A stretch of DNA of 64,000 bases, taken from contig CAVZCK010000031.1 of the NCBI GenBank assembly GCA_963773735.1, positions 236,843 to 300,842 of the forward strand, in the 5' to 3' direction. The notes beneath the pieces are model-generated. The model worked only from the letters and a program-made list of their open reading frames with translations, did not search any database and was not told the DNA's origin. Below, piece after piece: positions 42,874-51,142 of this stretch. The position numbers and the translations under genes are program-made. Position 1 is the first letter of the stretch. Each line of letters opens with the position of its first letter. The DNA is from CAVZCK01 sp963773735. GTDB taxonomy: Bacteria > Pseudomonadota > Alphaproteobacteria > Rhizobiales > Rhodomicrobiaceae.

Positions 42874-44109
42874 GTGCCAGACCTTACCCAAGATTTCCAT
42901 CGCATAAAAAGACTGCCGCCTTATGTCTTCGAGCAGGTGAACCGGCTGAAGGCGCAGGCTAGGTTGCGCGGCGAAGACATCATCGATTTCGGCATGGGCA
43001 ATCCGGACCTGCCGACGCCGCAGCACATCGTCGACAAGATGATGGAGACGGTGCAGAAGCCGCGCACCAATCGCTATTCCGCCTCGCGCGGCATTCCGGG
43101 GCTGCGCCGCGCTCAGGCCGCCTATTACGACCGGCGCTTCGGGGTCAAGCTCAATCCCGACACCCAGGTCGTCGCCACGCTCGGCTCGAAAGAGGGCTTT
43201 GCCAATATGGCCCAGGCGATCACCGCGCCGGGCGACGTCATTCTCTCGCCGAGCCCGACCTATCCGATTCACGAATTCGGCTTCATCATGTCCGGCGCCT
43301 CGATCCGCAGCATGCCGGCGACGCCCGACGACAATTTCATGGCGGCGCTCGACCGTGCCGTGCGGCACAGCATCCCCAAGCCGCTCGCCCTGGTGCTGAG
43401 CTATCCGTCGAACCCGACCGCGCTCGTCGCCGACCTCGATTTTTACAAGGAGGTCGTGGATTTCGCCCGCAAGCACGACCTGATCATCCTCTCCGATGTC
43501 GCCTATGCCGAGATCTATTTCGACGTGCCGCCACCGCCCTCCATCCTTCAGGTCAAGGGCGCGATCGATGTCGCGGTCGAGTTCACCTCGCTGTCGAAAA
43601 CCTACTCCATGCCCGGCTGGCGGATGGGCTTCGCGGTCGGCAATGAGCGGCTGATCGCGGCGCTCGCCCGCGTGAAATCCTATCTGGATTACGGCGCTTT
43701 CACGCCGGTTCAGGTCGCCGCCGCCGCCGCACTCAACGGGCCGCAGGATTGTGTCACTGAAATCCGCGAAACTTATAAGCGCCGCCGCGACTGTCTCGTC
43801 GAGGCCATGGGCCGTGCCGGCTGGGATATCCCGCCGCCGCCAGCGACGATGTTTGCCTGGGCGCCCTTGCCGGCGCAAATGCGGGAGCTCGGATCGCTCG
43901 AATTCTCCAAGCTTTTGCTGGAGAAGGCAGGCGTCGCCGTCTCGCCGGGCGTCGGCTTCGGCGAATATGGCGAGGGCTTCATCCGGATCGCCCTTGTGGA
44001 AAATGAACAGCGTATCCGCCAAGCCGCCCGCAATGTGAAGAAATTCCTATCCGAGGCGGCGACGACGATGCATAACGTCATCCCGATGGCGTCGGGGCAA
44101 GGCCGCTGA
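42874..44109 (+). CDS. Aminotransferase class I/II, AlaC-like
   Basis: A PLP-dependent aminotransferase of 411 aa. Its Schiff-base lysine is in SLSKTYSMPGWRMGFAVG, with the PLP-binding SYPSNPTALVAD and YAEIYF and the N-terminal DIIDFGMGNPDLPTPQHIV. It resembles AlaC/aspartate-type enzymes placed immediately before hom in this group of bacteria. Substrate is likely an amino acid related to aspartate or alanine metabolism. The GTG at 42874 follows GGGAGGG. An 83-bp gap separates it from hom, so co-transcription is likely. Confidence 0.88.
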   Translation: MPDLTQDFHRIKRLPPYVFEQVNRLKAQARLRGEDIIDFGMGNPDLPTPQHIVDKMMETVQKPRTNRYSASRGIPGLRRAQAAYYDRRFGVKLNPDTQVVATLGSKEGFANMAQAITAPGDVILSPSPTYPIHEFGFIMSGASIRSMPATPDDNFMAALDRAVRHSIPKPLALVLSYPSNPTALVADLDFYKEVVDFARKHDLIILSDVAYAEIYFDVPPPPSILQVKGAIDVAVEFTSLSKTYSMPGWRMGFAVGNERLIAALARVKSYLDYGAFTPVQVAAAAALNGPQDCVTEIRETYKRRRDCLVEAMGRAGWDIPPPPATMFAWAPLPAQMRELGSLEFSKLLLEKAGVAVSPGVGFGEYGEGFIRIALVENEQRIRQAARNVKKFLSEAATTMHNVIPMASGQGR

Positions 44110-44192
44110 CCACGACCGGCTACGCTCTGGGCGGAATGTAGACGGCGTCACGGGTCCTTGCTGTCAACCTCTGACCGCGCCTGGATAAGCGA

Positions 44193-45515
44193 ATGGAACC
44201 GTTGAAGATTGGCCTCGCCGGCCTCGGGACGGTGGGGGCCGGCGTGTTGAGATTGCTGGCGAAAAACGGCGCATCCCTTGAACGCCGCTGCGGCCGCGCG
44301 CTGTCGGTGCGGGCCGTAAGCGCGCGCGACCGAAGGACGGATCGCGGCGCCGATCTCGCCGGGCTCGAATGGTTCGCCGATCCCGTCGCCTTGGCGTCGA
44401 GCCCGGCCATCGACGTTTTCGTCGAGCTGATCGGCGGCGAGGGCGGGCCTGCCAAGAATGCCGTCGAGGCCGCGCTCAAAGCGCGCAAACCTGTCGTCAC
44501 GGCCAACAAGGCGCTGCTCGCCAAGCACGGGACGGAACTGGCGCGCCTCGCTGAGGCGAGCGGCGTCGCGCTCAATTTCGAGGCCGCGGTGGCCGGCGGC
44601 ATTCCGATCGTCAAGACCATGCGCGAGAGCCTGGCCGGCAACCAGATCACGCGCGTCGTCGGCATCCTCAACGGAACCTGCAACTATGTCCTGACGCGAA
44701 TGCGCGATGAGGGCCAGCCCTTCGAGACCATCCTCGCCGACGCCCAGCGGGCGGGCTACGCCGAGGCAGACTCGACTTTCGACATCGAGGGCCACGACAC
44801 CGCGCATAAGCTCGCCATTCTGACCAGCCTCGCCTTCGGCACCGAAGTCTCCTTCGACACCATCTATATGGAGGGCATCAGTTCCATTACGCCGGCCGAC
44901 ATCGAGGCAGCCGACGAACTGGGCTACAAGATCAAGCTGGTCGGCGTTGCGCTGAAGACCGAGAGCGGGATCGAGCAGCGCGTTCACCCGACCATGTTGC
45001 CCAAGCACAGCGCCATGGCCCAGGTCGACGGCGTGCTCAATTGCGTCGCCGTGAGCGGCGATTTCGCTGGCGGCATTATGCTGGTCGGACCGGGAGCAGG
45101 CGCGGGGCCGACGGCTTCCTCCGTCATCAGCGATCTCGCCGATATTGCGCGCGGCTTGAAGCTTCCGGCATTCGCGACGCCCGCGGCTTTTCTCGTGCCC
45201 CATGTCCGCGCCCAGATGCGCGCTCATGAGGGCGGCTACTATATCCGCCTCTCGGTTTATGACCGGCCGGGCGCGTTCGCTGCGATCGCCGCGCGCATGG
45301 CCGCCGAGGGCATTTCGCTGGAAAGCATCGTGCAGAAGCACGGCTCGACCCTGCCGCCGGGCTCCGGCCGGGCGAGCGTGCCCGGTGAGCCGACGCCGGT
45401 CGTGATCATCACCCATGAGACCACGGAAGCGGCGATCCGCCTGGCGCTTGAGGCCATCGAGGCCGACGGCCATGTCGGTGAGAGGCCGCAGATGATCCGG
45501 ATCGAGCGTCTGTAA
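44193..45515 (+). CDS. hom: Homoserine dehydrogenase
   Basis: Reduces aspartate semialdehyde to homoserine in threonine, methionine and isoleucine synthesis. The 440-residue protein begins with the Rossmann motif IGLAGLGTVGAGVLRLL, continues NKALLAKHG, VAGGIPIVKTM, GILNGTCNYVLTRM, the catalytic region DSTFDIEGHDTAHKL, and a C-terminal ACT domain (YYIRLSVYDRPGAFAAIAARM) for threonine feedback. Family length is complete. Followed by glpX and recJ, the usual alphaproteobacterial order. Confidence 0.95.
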   Translation: MEPLKIGLAGLGTVGAGVLRLLAKNGASLERRCGRALSVRAVSARDRRTDRGADLAGLEWFADPVALASSPAIDVFVELIGGEGGPAKNAVEAALKARKPVVTANKALLAKHGTELARLAEASGVALNFEAAVAGGIPIVKTMRESLAGNQITRVVGILNGTCNYVLTRMRDEGQPFETILADAQRAGYAEADSTFDIEGHDTAHKLAILTSLAFGTEVSFDTIYMEGISSITPADIEAADELGYKIKLVGVALKTESGIEQRVHPTMLPKHSAMAQVDGVLNCVAVSGDFAGGIMLVGPGAGAGPTASSVISDLADIARGLKLPAFATPAAFLVPHVRAQMRAHEGGYYIRLSVYDRPGAFAAIAARMAAEGISLESIVQKHGSTLPPGSGRASVPGEPTPVVIITHETTEAAIRLALEAIEADGHVGERPQMIRIERL

Positions 45516-45619
45516 GGGATTTTCATCGCTGCGGTCTTGTGCCATCCCTCTTTAAATGTTTCTGGTAAGGTACGAAGAGCCAAGCCCATCCGTTCTTGCC
45601 GTGAGAAGGAAGCCGGACG

Positions 45620-46615
45620 ATGTCCACGCATGACGCCGGGACGAGCTTGCACCGCGCCCTGTCGATTGAAGTTGCGCGCGTGACCGAAGCGGCCGCGATC
45701 GCGGCCGCCAGACTGCGCGGACGCGGCAGTGAAAAGGATGCCGACCGGGCGGCTGTCGATGCCATGCGCCGGGAGTTGAACAAGCTTCCGATCAAGGGCC
45801 GGGTGGTGATCGGCGAAGGCGAGCGCGACGAGGCGCCGATGCTGTTCATCGGCGAGCAGGTCGGAAATGCCGAGGGGCCGCCGGTGGACATCGCCGTCGA
45901 CCCGCTTGAGGGAACGACGCTTTGCGCCAAGGCCATGCCAAACGCCCTTGCCGTGGTCGCTCTCGCCGAAGGCGGAACGCTGCTTCACTCTCCCGACATC
46001 TATATGGACAAGGTTGCGATCGGACCCGGCTATGAGCCGGGCCTTGTCGATCTCGATCTGAGCCCTTCCGAGAATCTGCGCCGTCTCGCTGCGGCCAAGG
46101 GCGTCCAGGTACCCGATCTGACCGTCTGCATTCTCGACCGCGCGCGCCACGCGAAGCTGATCGAGGAGGTTCGCGCCGCGGGCGCCGCCATCCGGCTGAT
46201 CACGGACGGCGACATTGCCGGCGTGATCCAGACCGTTGAGGCGGCTGAAACCGGCATCGACATCTATATGGGCATTGGCGGTGCGCCCGAAGGCGTGCTC
46301 GCTGCGGCGGCGCTGCGCTGCATTGGCGGTCAGATGCAGGGCCGGCTGACGCCGCTCAGTGAGGATGAGCGCAAGCGTGCCACCGCAATGGGCCTCACCG
46401 ATTTCAGCCCGAAATATTCCATCGAGGAGATGGCACGCGGCGACGTCATCTTTGCTGCGACCGGCGTCACCGACGGCTCGCTGCTTGGCGGCGTCAAATT
46501 TGCCGGCGAGCAACTCGAAACCCACACCGTCATCATGCGTGCCGCAACGAAGACGGTACGCTGGCTGCGCACGCGCCACAACGCCGCCTCCAAATTTGCC
46601 CGGCTCGAGGATTAG
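45620..46615 (+). CDS. glpX: Class II fructose-1,6-bisphosphatase
   Basis: Hydrolyses fructose-1,6-bisphosphate in gluconeogenesis. The 331-residue GlpX shows IKGRVVIGEGERDEAPMLF (metal), VDPLEGTTLCAKAMPN, ICILDRARHAKLI-like (TVCILDRARHAKLI) and IGGAPEGVLAAAALR, all characteristic of class II and distinct from Fbp class I. It sits between hom and recJ. An intrinsic-type hairpin follows the stop codon, so the operon may end here before recJ. Confidence 0.93.
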   Translation: MSTHDAGTSLHRALSIEVARVTEAAAIAAARLRGRGSEKDADRAAVDAMRRELNKLPIKGRVVIGEGERDEAPMLFIGEQVGNAEGPPVDIAVDPLEGTTLCAKAMPNALAVVALAEGGTLLHSPDIYMDKVAIGPGYEPGLVDLDLSPSENLRRLAAAKGVQVPDLTVCILDRARHAKLIEEVRAAGAAIRLITDGDIAGVIQTVEAAETGIDIYMGIGGAPEGVLAAAALRCIGGQMQGRLTPLSEDERKRATAMGLTDFSPKYSIEEMARGDVIFAATGVTDGSLLGGVKFAGEQLETHTVIMRAATKTVRWLRTRHNAASKFARLED

Positions 46616-46617
46616 CC

Positions 46618-46638
46618 GCCGCCCCCGCGAGGGGCGGC
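46618..46638 (+). terminator. GC-rich hairpin after glpX
   Basis: GCCGCCCC (46618-46625) and GGGGCGGC (46631-46638) form a perfect 8-bp stem with a 5-nt loop three bases past the glpX stop. No T-tract follows, so attenuating or mRNA-stabilising roles are also possible. Confidence 0.45.
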
Positions 46639-46686
46639 ACCAAGCGCCGGGTGAAGGTGGCGCCGCATGCCCAGGCAAAGGACCTT

Positions 46687-46733
46687 GGATTGCGGTGGTC
46701 TGAGGATGCGGTGGTCTGAGGATTGCGGTGGTC
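46687..46733 (+). repeat. Three tandem GGATTGCGGTGGTCTGA units
   Basis: The unit occurs at 46687-46703 (17 bp), 46704-46719 (16 bp, one T missing) and 46720-46733 (14 bp, truncated), in the glpX-recJ intergenic region, 116 bp before the recJ ATG. Either a small operator array or a replication-slippage repeat. Confidence 0.65.
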
Positions 46734-46848
46734 GACAATAACACGCTGCTTTCACGATCTTGCGTAAATTAGCCTGTGTAGAGGGGACTTACGCACTTCT
46801 CGGTCGAATCGCGCTAGCTTACGCTCGGCAAACCGGGAAGGTGGGGCG

Positions 46849-48695
46849 ATGGACGCGGCGTTAAAGCTCCAGAGCGGAGACGAGCGGCAGGCACGAGGGC
46901 GCGTTTCTCGGCGTTACGCGCTCGATCAAGGGCCAAGTCTGGCGCGAGCGGCTGACGGCGAGCGAGGCGCGGCTTGCCGCGGCGATCTGCCAGCAGCATG
47001 AGCTTCCAGAGCTGCTCGGGCGTATTCTTGCCGCACGCGGCGCGACCCTCGACAACGTGCCGGTCCTGATGGCGCCGACGCTGCGGGCGCTGCTGCCCGA
47101 CCCGTCGCGGCTGCAGGACATGGCGGCGGGGGCAGAGCGCTTCGCCAGCGCCATTCATAAGGGCGAAGCGATTGCCATCTTCGGCGATTACGATGTCGAC
47201 GGGGCCTGCTCGGCCGCGCTGATGCAGCGGTTTCTGCGCGCCCACGGCCTCGAAGGCGTGATCTATATCCCGGACCGCATCTTTGAAGGCTATGGGCCGA
47301 ATACCGCCGCGATCGAAGGGCTGGCGAAAGACGGCGCGCGGCTCATCGTTACCGTGGACTGTGGCAGCACAAGCCACGAGCCGCTCGCTGCCGGGCGGCG
47401 TCTCGGCACCGACCTCATCGTCATCGATCATCACCAGATGAGCGAGGAACTGCCGCCCGCTGCCGCGGTCATCAATCCCAACCGGCAGGACGATCTATCC
47501 GGACAGGGCCATCTTTGCGCGGCCGGAGTCACCTATCTGTTTCTCATCGCGGTCGTGAGAGAGCTGCGGCGGACGGGATGGTATGGCGCGGGCCGGCCTG
47601 AACCCGATCTTCTCGGCCTCCTCGATCTCGTCGCGCTGGCAACGGTCTGCGATGTCGTGCCGCTGACAGGCGTCAACCGGGCTTTCGTCGCGCAGGGGCT
47701 AAGGATGATGCACCGCCGCCAGAATGCAGGGCTGCGGGCACTCGCTGACGCCGCCGGTCTCAATACGCCGCCCACGCCATACCATCTCGGCTTTATTCTC
47801 GGACCGCGCATCAATGCCGGCGGGCGCATCGGCGATGCCGCGCTCGGTGCTCGGCTGTTGTCGAGCGATGACGAGACGGAAGCGGGCCAAGATCGCCGCG
47901 ACGCTGACGCGCCTCAACCGCGAGCGCCAGGAGATGGAGCAGCGCTGCTCAGAGGAGGCAATGGCGCTCGCTGAGGCTCAGCTTGAGGCAGCGCCCGATC
48001 TGCCGCTGGTGCTGGTCGGGTCGGAGGCATGGCACAAGGGCCTCGTCGGCCTTATCGCCAGCCGGCTGATGGACCGCTTCCGGCGTCCGGCGCTGGTCAT
48101 CGCCTGGGATGACGCGACCGAAGACGGGACAGGCTCGGCGCGCTCGATTGCCGGCGCCGATATCGGCCATGCCGTCCGTGCGGCGCTCGCCAAGGGCCTC
48201 GTCAAAAAGGGCGGCGGCCACGCCATGGCGGCGGGCGTGACGATCGAGCGGGCGGGGCTCGACGCATTGCAAGCTTTTCTCTGCGCCGAGCTGTCGTCGA
48301 GCGTCGATGCGGCGCGCAGCGCTTCGGGGCTTTCCATCGACGGCGCGCTGACGCCCGAGGCCGCGACCTCCGGCCTGGTCGACCTGATCGAGAAGGCCGG
48401 CCCTTACGGCGCCGGCAATCCGGCGCCGCGCTTCGTCTTCCCGGCCCACCGTATCGGCTTTGCCAAGCTGATGGGTGAGGCGCATATTCGCTGCTCGCTC
48501 AAATCGGGCGGCGGCGCCTCGATCGGCGCCATCGCCTTTCGCTCCGCCGGAACGCCGCTTGGCGAGGCGATTCTGAGCGCAGATGGCCGCCCCTTTCACG
48601 TCGCCGGACGCCTGCAGCGCGATTATTGGGGCGGACGGGAAAAGATCGAGGTGCTGATCGAGGATCTGGCCGAACCTGGGCGGCAAAAAGCCTAA
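46849..48695 (+). pseudogene. recJ: Single-strand-specific exonuclease RecJ, two frameshifts
   Basis: 5'-3' single-strand DNA exonuclease of recombinational repair. The DHH motif region IAIFGDYDVDGACSAALMQRF, VTVDCGSTSHEPL, TDLIVIDHHQMSEELPP (DHH) and GPRINAGGRIGDA are intact, and the DHHA1 end GLVKKGGGHAMAAGVTIERAGL lies in another frame. The ATG at 46849 (RBS GGTGGGG) begins MDAALKLQSGDERQAR in a frame that must drop a G near 46892 to reach GAFLGVTRSIKGQVW. A second extra G near 47886 (GAAGCGGGCC) separates the DHH from the DHHA1 half. Restoring both gives a normal RecJ of about 615 residues. Confidence 0.88.
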
Positions 48696-48714
48696 GCGCG
48701 CCGGCGCAACGGAC

Positions 48715-48743
48715 TTGTGTTCGCGCTCAATCCTTTTTATATC
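48715..48743 (+). promoter_or_regulatory. Promoter of tRNA-Glu
   Basis: TTGTGT (48715-48720) and TATATC (48738-48743) are separated by exactly 17 bp; the tRNA starts 17 bp further. Two of six -35 positions deviate from consensus. Confidence 0.5.
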
Positions 48744-48759
48744 AGGCAAGCCTTATAGC

Positions 48760-48834
48760 GCCCCCTTCGTCTATCGGTTAGGACATCAGATTTTCAATCT
48801 GGAAAGAGGGGTTCGACTCCCCTAGGGGGCGCCA
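48760..48834 (+). tRNA. tRNA-Glu (anticodon TTC)
   Basis: A 75-nt cloverleaf: acceptor stem GCCCCCT/AGGGGGC, D-arm CGTCTATCGGTTAGGACA, anticodon loop TTTTCAA with anticodon TTC, T-arm GGGGTTCGACTCCCC, discriminator G and encoded CCA. All arms pair. Confidence 0.96.
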
Positions 48835-49054
48835 ATTACGTTATATATCAATCTCTTAGCGCTCCAAAACCGCCCAAAAGCGCTCATCTGAGGAGTGGCG
48901 GTTTGCCTTTGGCTGGCACTGGCGCATTGAGGAAGATGCTCGGTTAGAGGTGGACGCCGTGGCGTAATCCGTCACATCGGCGCTACTCCAGTCAAAACAT
49001 GCCAGACGAAATTCATCACGAGGCCAGGCCCGCGGGACCGGAGGCCGACCTCCG

Positions 49055-49849
49055 CTAGTCCTCATCCACCGGCACGGTGTAATTCAGCGGCAGGCGCCCG
49101 CCATCGGCATAGATGGTCTGGCCAGTAATGTAGCTGGCGGCGGGGCTGGCCAGGAACAGCGCCACCTCAGCGATCTCGTTGACCTCGCCGAGGCGTCCGA
49201 GCGGCGTACGCGACAGAATGCGCCGCCTGACGCTCTCGTCGGACATCACCTTTGCCAGCATCGCCGTGTTGATGCTGCCGGGACCGATCGCGTTGACGCG
49301 AATTTTGTAAGGCGCGAGCGACAGCGCCATCGCCTTGGTGAGCTGCGAAATCCCGCCCTTGGAGATCGAATAGGCGGCATGATCCGGCAAAGCGAAGATC
49401 GCATTCACCGAGGACAGGTTGACGATCGCGCCCGCCTCGCCGCCGGCCTGGACCTGGGCGACCATCCGGCGCGCCGCGGCCTGCCCGGCAAGGAATGCGC
49501 CCCGCAGATTGACGCGCAGCACGCGGTCGAATTCCGCCGCTGCCAGATCGAGGAAATCGGCGCTGTCGAGGATCGCGGCGTTGTTGACGAGAACGTCAAG
49601 CCGCCCGCCACCGACCTGCAAGGCGCTTTCGACCAGCCGCGCGACCTCGCTCTCCTCACCGACATCACAGTGAATGAAGCACGCCTTGAGCCCGGCGGTC
49701 TCAAGCTCGGCCGCGGCGGCCCGTCCGGCGTCCTCAGCGATATCGGCGATGACGACATCCGCGCCGGCCTGCGCGAAACGGCCGGCGATGGCGCGGCCGA
49801 TGCCGTTCGCAGCCCCCGTGACGATGACCGTCTTTCCCGAAAATGACAT
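49055..49849 (-). CDS. Short-chain dehydrogenase/reductase
   Basis: A classical SDR of 264 aa with NAD(P)-binding TGAANGIGRAI, acidic-loop DIAEDAG suggesting NAD preference, NNAAILDSADFLDL, catalytic serine in IVNLSSVNAIF, YSISKGG (YxxxK) and the C-terminal ITGQTIYADGGRLPLNYTVPVDED. The VPVDED tail is common in SDRs linked to sugar or steroid-like alcohols, but the substrate cannot be told. It starts 131 bp from the divergent pgsA. Confidence 0.87.
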   Translation of the reverse strand: MSFSGKTVIVTGAANGIGRAIAGRFAQAGADVVIADIAEDAGRAAAAELETAGLKACFIHCDVGEESEVARLVESALQVGGGRLDVLVNNAAILDSADFLDLAAAEFDRVLRVNLRGAFLAGQAAARRMVAQVQAGGEAGAIVNLSSVNAIFALPDHAAYSISKGGISQLTKAMALSLAPYKIRVNAIGPGSINTAMLAKVMSDESVRRRILSRTPLGRLGEVNEIAEVALFLASPAASYITGQTIYADGGRLPLNYTVPVDED

Positions 49850-49980
49850 GATCGCTCCATCCTCGCTTTTGCCGCCATGCTAGGCGGGACCGGCGATCTC
49901 CCGCAACCCTCAAACCTTGCTGAAGCGCGCAATCCGCCGCAAGGATTGACGGATGCGGCCGAGAATGATGTGGTGCGCGC

Positions 49981-50574
49981 ATGGAACAGTCGGTTCGCCG
50001 TTCGCACTTTCTCAGCGTGCCCAATCTGCTCACCTACGCCCGGCTCGCCGCCGTGCCGGCGCTGGCGGCCGTGATGTTCTTTTTCCACGGCGAGGCATCG
50101 CGTTGGCTGGCGCTCACCGTCTTCGCCGTTGCCGGCATCACCGACTTTCTAGACGGCTATATTGCCCGCGCCTGGAGCCAGCAATCTCCGCTCGGACGGA
50201 TGCTCGACCCGATCGCGGACAAGCTTCTCGTCGGCGCGGCGCTGCTCCTCCTGGTCGCGGATCAGACCATTTCCGGCTGGTCCGTCTGGGCCGCGCTCAT
50301 TATCCTGTCGCGCGAGATCCTGGTTTCTGGCCTTAGAGAGTTTCTGGCCGAGTTGAACGCAACGGTGACCGTCAGCCGTCTTGCCAAATGGAAAACGGCG
50401 TTGCAAATGGTGGCCCTCTGCGTTCTGCTTGCCGGGAATGCAGGAGACGGCGTCTGTCATTGCGGAGCGGTCGACATCGGCCTCGGGTTGCTGTGGCTTT
50501 CGGCGCTGCTAACCCTTTACACCGGCCTGGATTATTTCCGCGCCGGCCTGAAATATGTGATGCATGATCGGTAA
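49981..50574 (+). CDS. pgsA: CDP-diacylglycerol--glycerol-3-phosphate 3-phosphatidyltransferase
   Basis: Makes phosphatidylglycerol phosphate at the inner membrane, the committed step to PG and cardiolipin. The 197-residue protein has the CDP-alcohol phosphotransferase motif in full: DFLDGYIARAWSQQSPLG then RMLDPIADK, and about five membrane segments (VMFFFHGEASRWLALTVFAV and LLVGAALLLLVADQTI among them). The start MEQSVRRSHFLSVPNLLTYARL is typical. It lies 3 bp upstream of moaD. Confidence 0.93.
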   Translation: MEQSVRRSHFLSVPNLLTYARLAAVPALAAVMFFFHGEASRWLALTVFAVAGITDFLDGYIARAWSQQSPLGRMLDPIADKLLVGAALLLLVADQTISGWSVWAALIILSREILVSGLREFLAELNATVTVSRLAKWKTALQMVALCVLLAGNAGDGVCHCGAVDIGLGLLWLSALLTLYTGLDYFRAGLKYVMHDR

Positions 50575-50577
50575 AAC

Positions 50578-50835
50578 ATGCCTGTGAAGCTGCTTTATTT
50601 TGCCTGGGTTCGCGAGAAGGCCGGGCGCGCCGAGGAGATCGTCGAGCTTCCGGCCGAGGCGAAGACCGTCGACGACGTGATCGCCTGGCTGAAGACGCGC
50701 GGGCCGGAATTCGCCAGCGCCTTCGAGCGCGGCGATGTGATCCGCGCGGCGATCAATCAGAACCACGCCAAGCACAGCGCCTCTATCGCCGGCGCGCGGG
50801 AAATCGCCTTCTTCCCGCCGGTGACGGGCGGTTAA
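50578..50835 (+). CDS. moaD: Molybdopterin synthase small subunit MoaD
   Basis: Ubiquitin-like sulfur carrier of molybdenum cofactor synthesis. The 85-residue protein ends in the required di-glycine (FFPPVTGG), with YFAWVREKAGRAEE near the start. It begins 3 bp after pgsA, so they are co-transcribed. In related genomes moaE usually follows immediately, but here the next 300 bp are non-coding and the next gene is glyS. MoaE is therefore missing from this position. Confidence 0.92.
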   Translation: MPVKLLYFAWVREKAGRAEEIVELPAEAKTVDDVIAWLKTRGPEFASAFERGDVIRAAINQNHAKHSASIAGAREIAFFPPVTGG

Positions 50836-51142
50836 AACTCGCCTGCCGCAGCTATTTCTCGGTTCCCTCCGGGCGCGTTCCCGACTAAGCAAGCGTGAGA
50901 TCCAACCACCTATTTTGCGTCGTTTCCATGGAAGCCACTGTAAAAAGCACTCTTAACCGCTGCGTCGTCCCGGACGCGCCGCAGACGCGAGCCGGGATCC
51001 AATCCCAATATCCGCAAGTTCGTGCCATGCGGTGGGGCCAATGGACCCCGGCTCTTCGGCCGGGGCGACGTCCGGATATTGGTGAGTCCATTAGCAAAGG
51101 CCTTTTCGCAGAGGTCTTCTAGAGGAATGACGCCAGAGCGAG
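50836..51142. other. Gene-free interval between moaD and glyS
   Basis: No credible gene. It contains rhizobial-type repeats (GTCCCGGACGCGCC..., GACCCCGG...) including a perfect CCCCGGC-TCTTCG-GCCGGGG hairpin at 51046-51065. moaE, normally expected here, is absent. Confidence 0.55.
51046..51065. repeat. GC-rich intergenic hairpin
   Basis: CCCCGGC (51046-51052) and GCCGGGG (51059-51065) enclose TCTTCG, a stable UUCG-type loop. A member of the same dispersed hairpin family seen at 34404-34536 and 53427-53510; the surrounding GGGATCC/GTCCCGG text is also shared. Confidence 0.6.

Noticed and set aside
44148..45545. 465-codon frame opposite hom
   Set aside because: Shadow of homoserine dehydrogenase; no motifs of its own.
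48856..49065. Short minus-strand frame downstream of tRNA-Glu, considered as an integrase or HNH remnant
   Set aside because: Only SSDERFWAVLE recalls known proteins; too short and no second motif. No repeat of the tRNA 3' end was found to support an attachment site.
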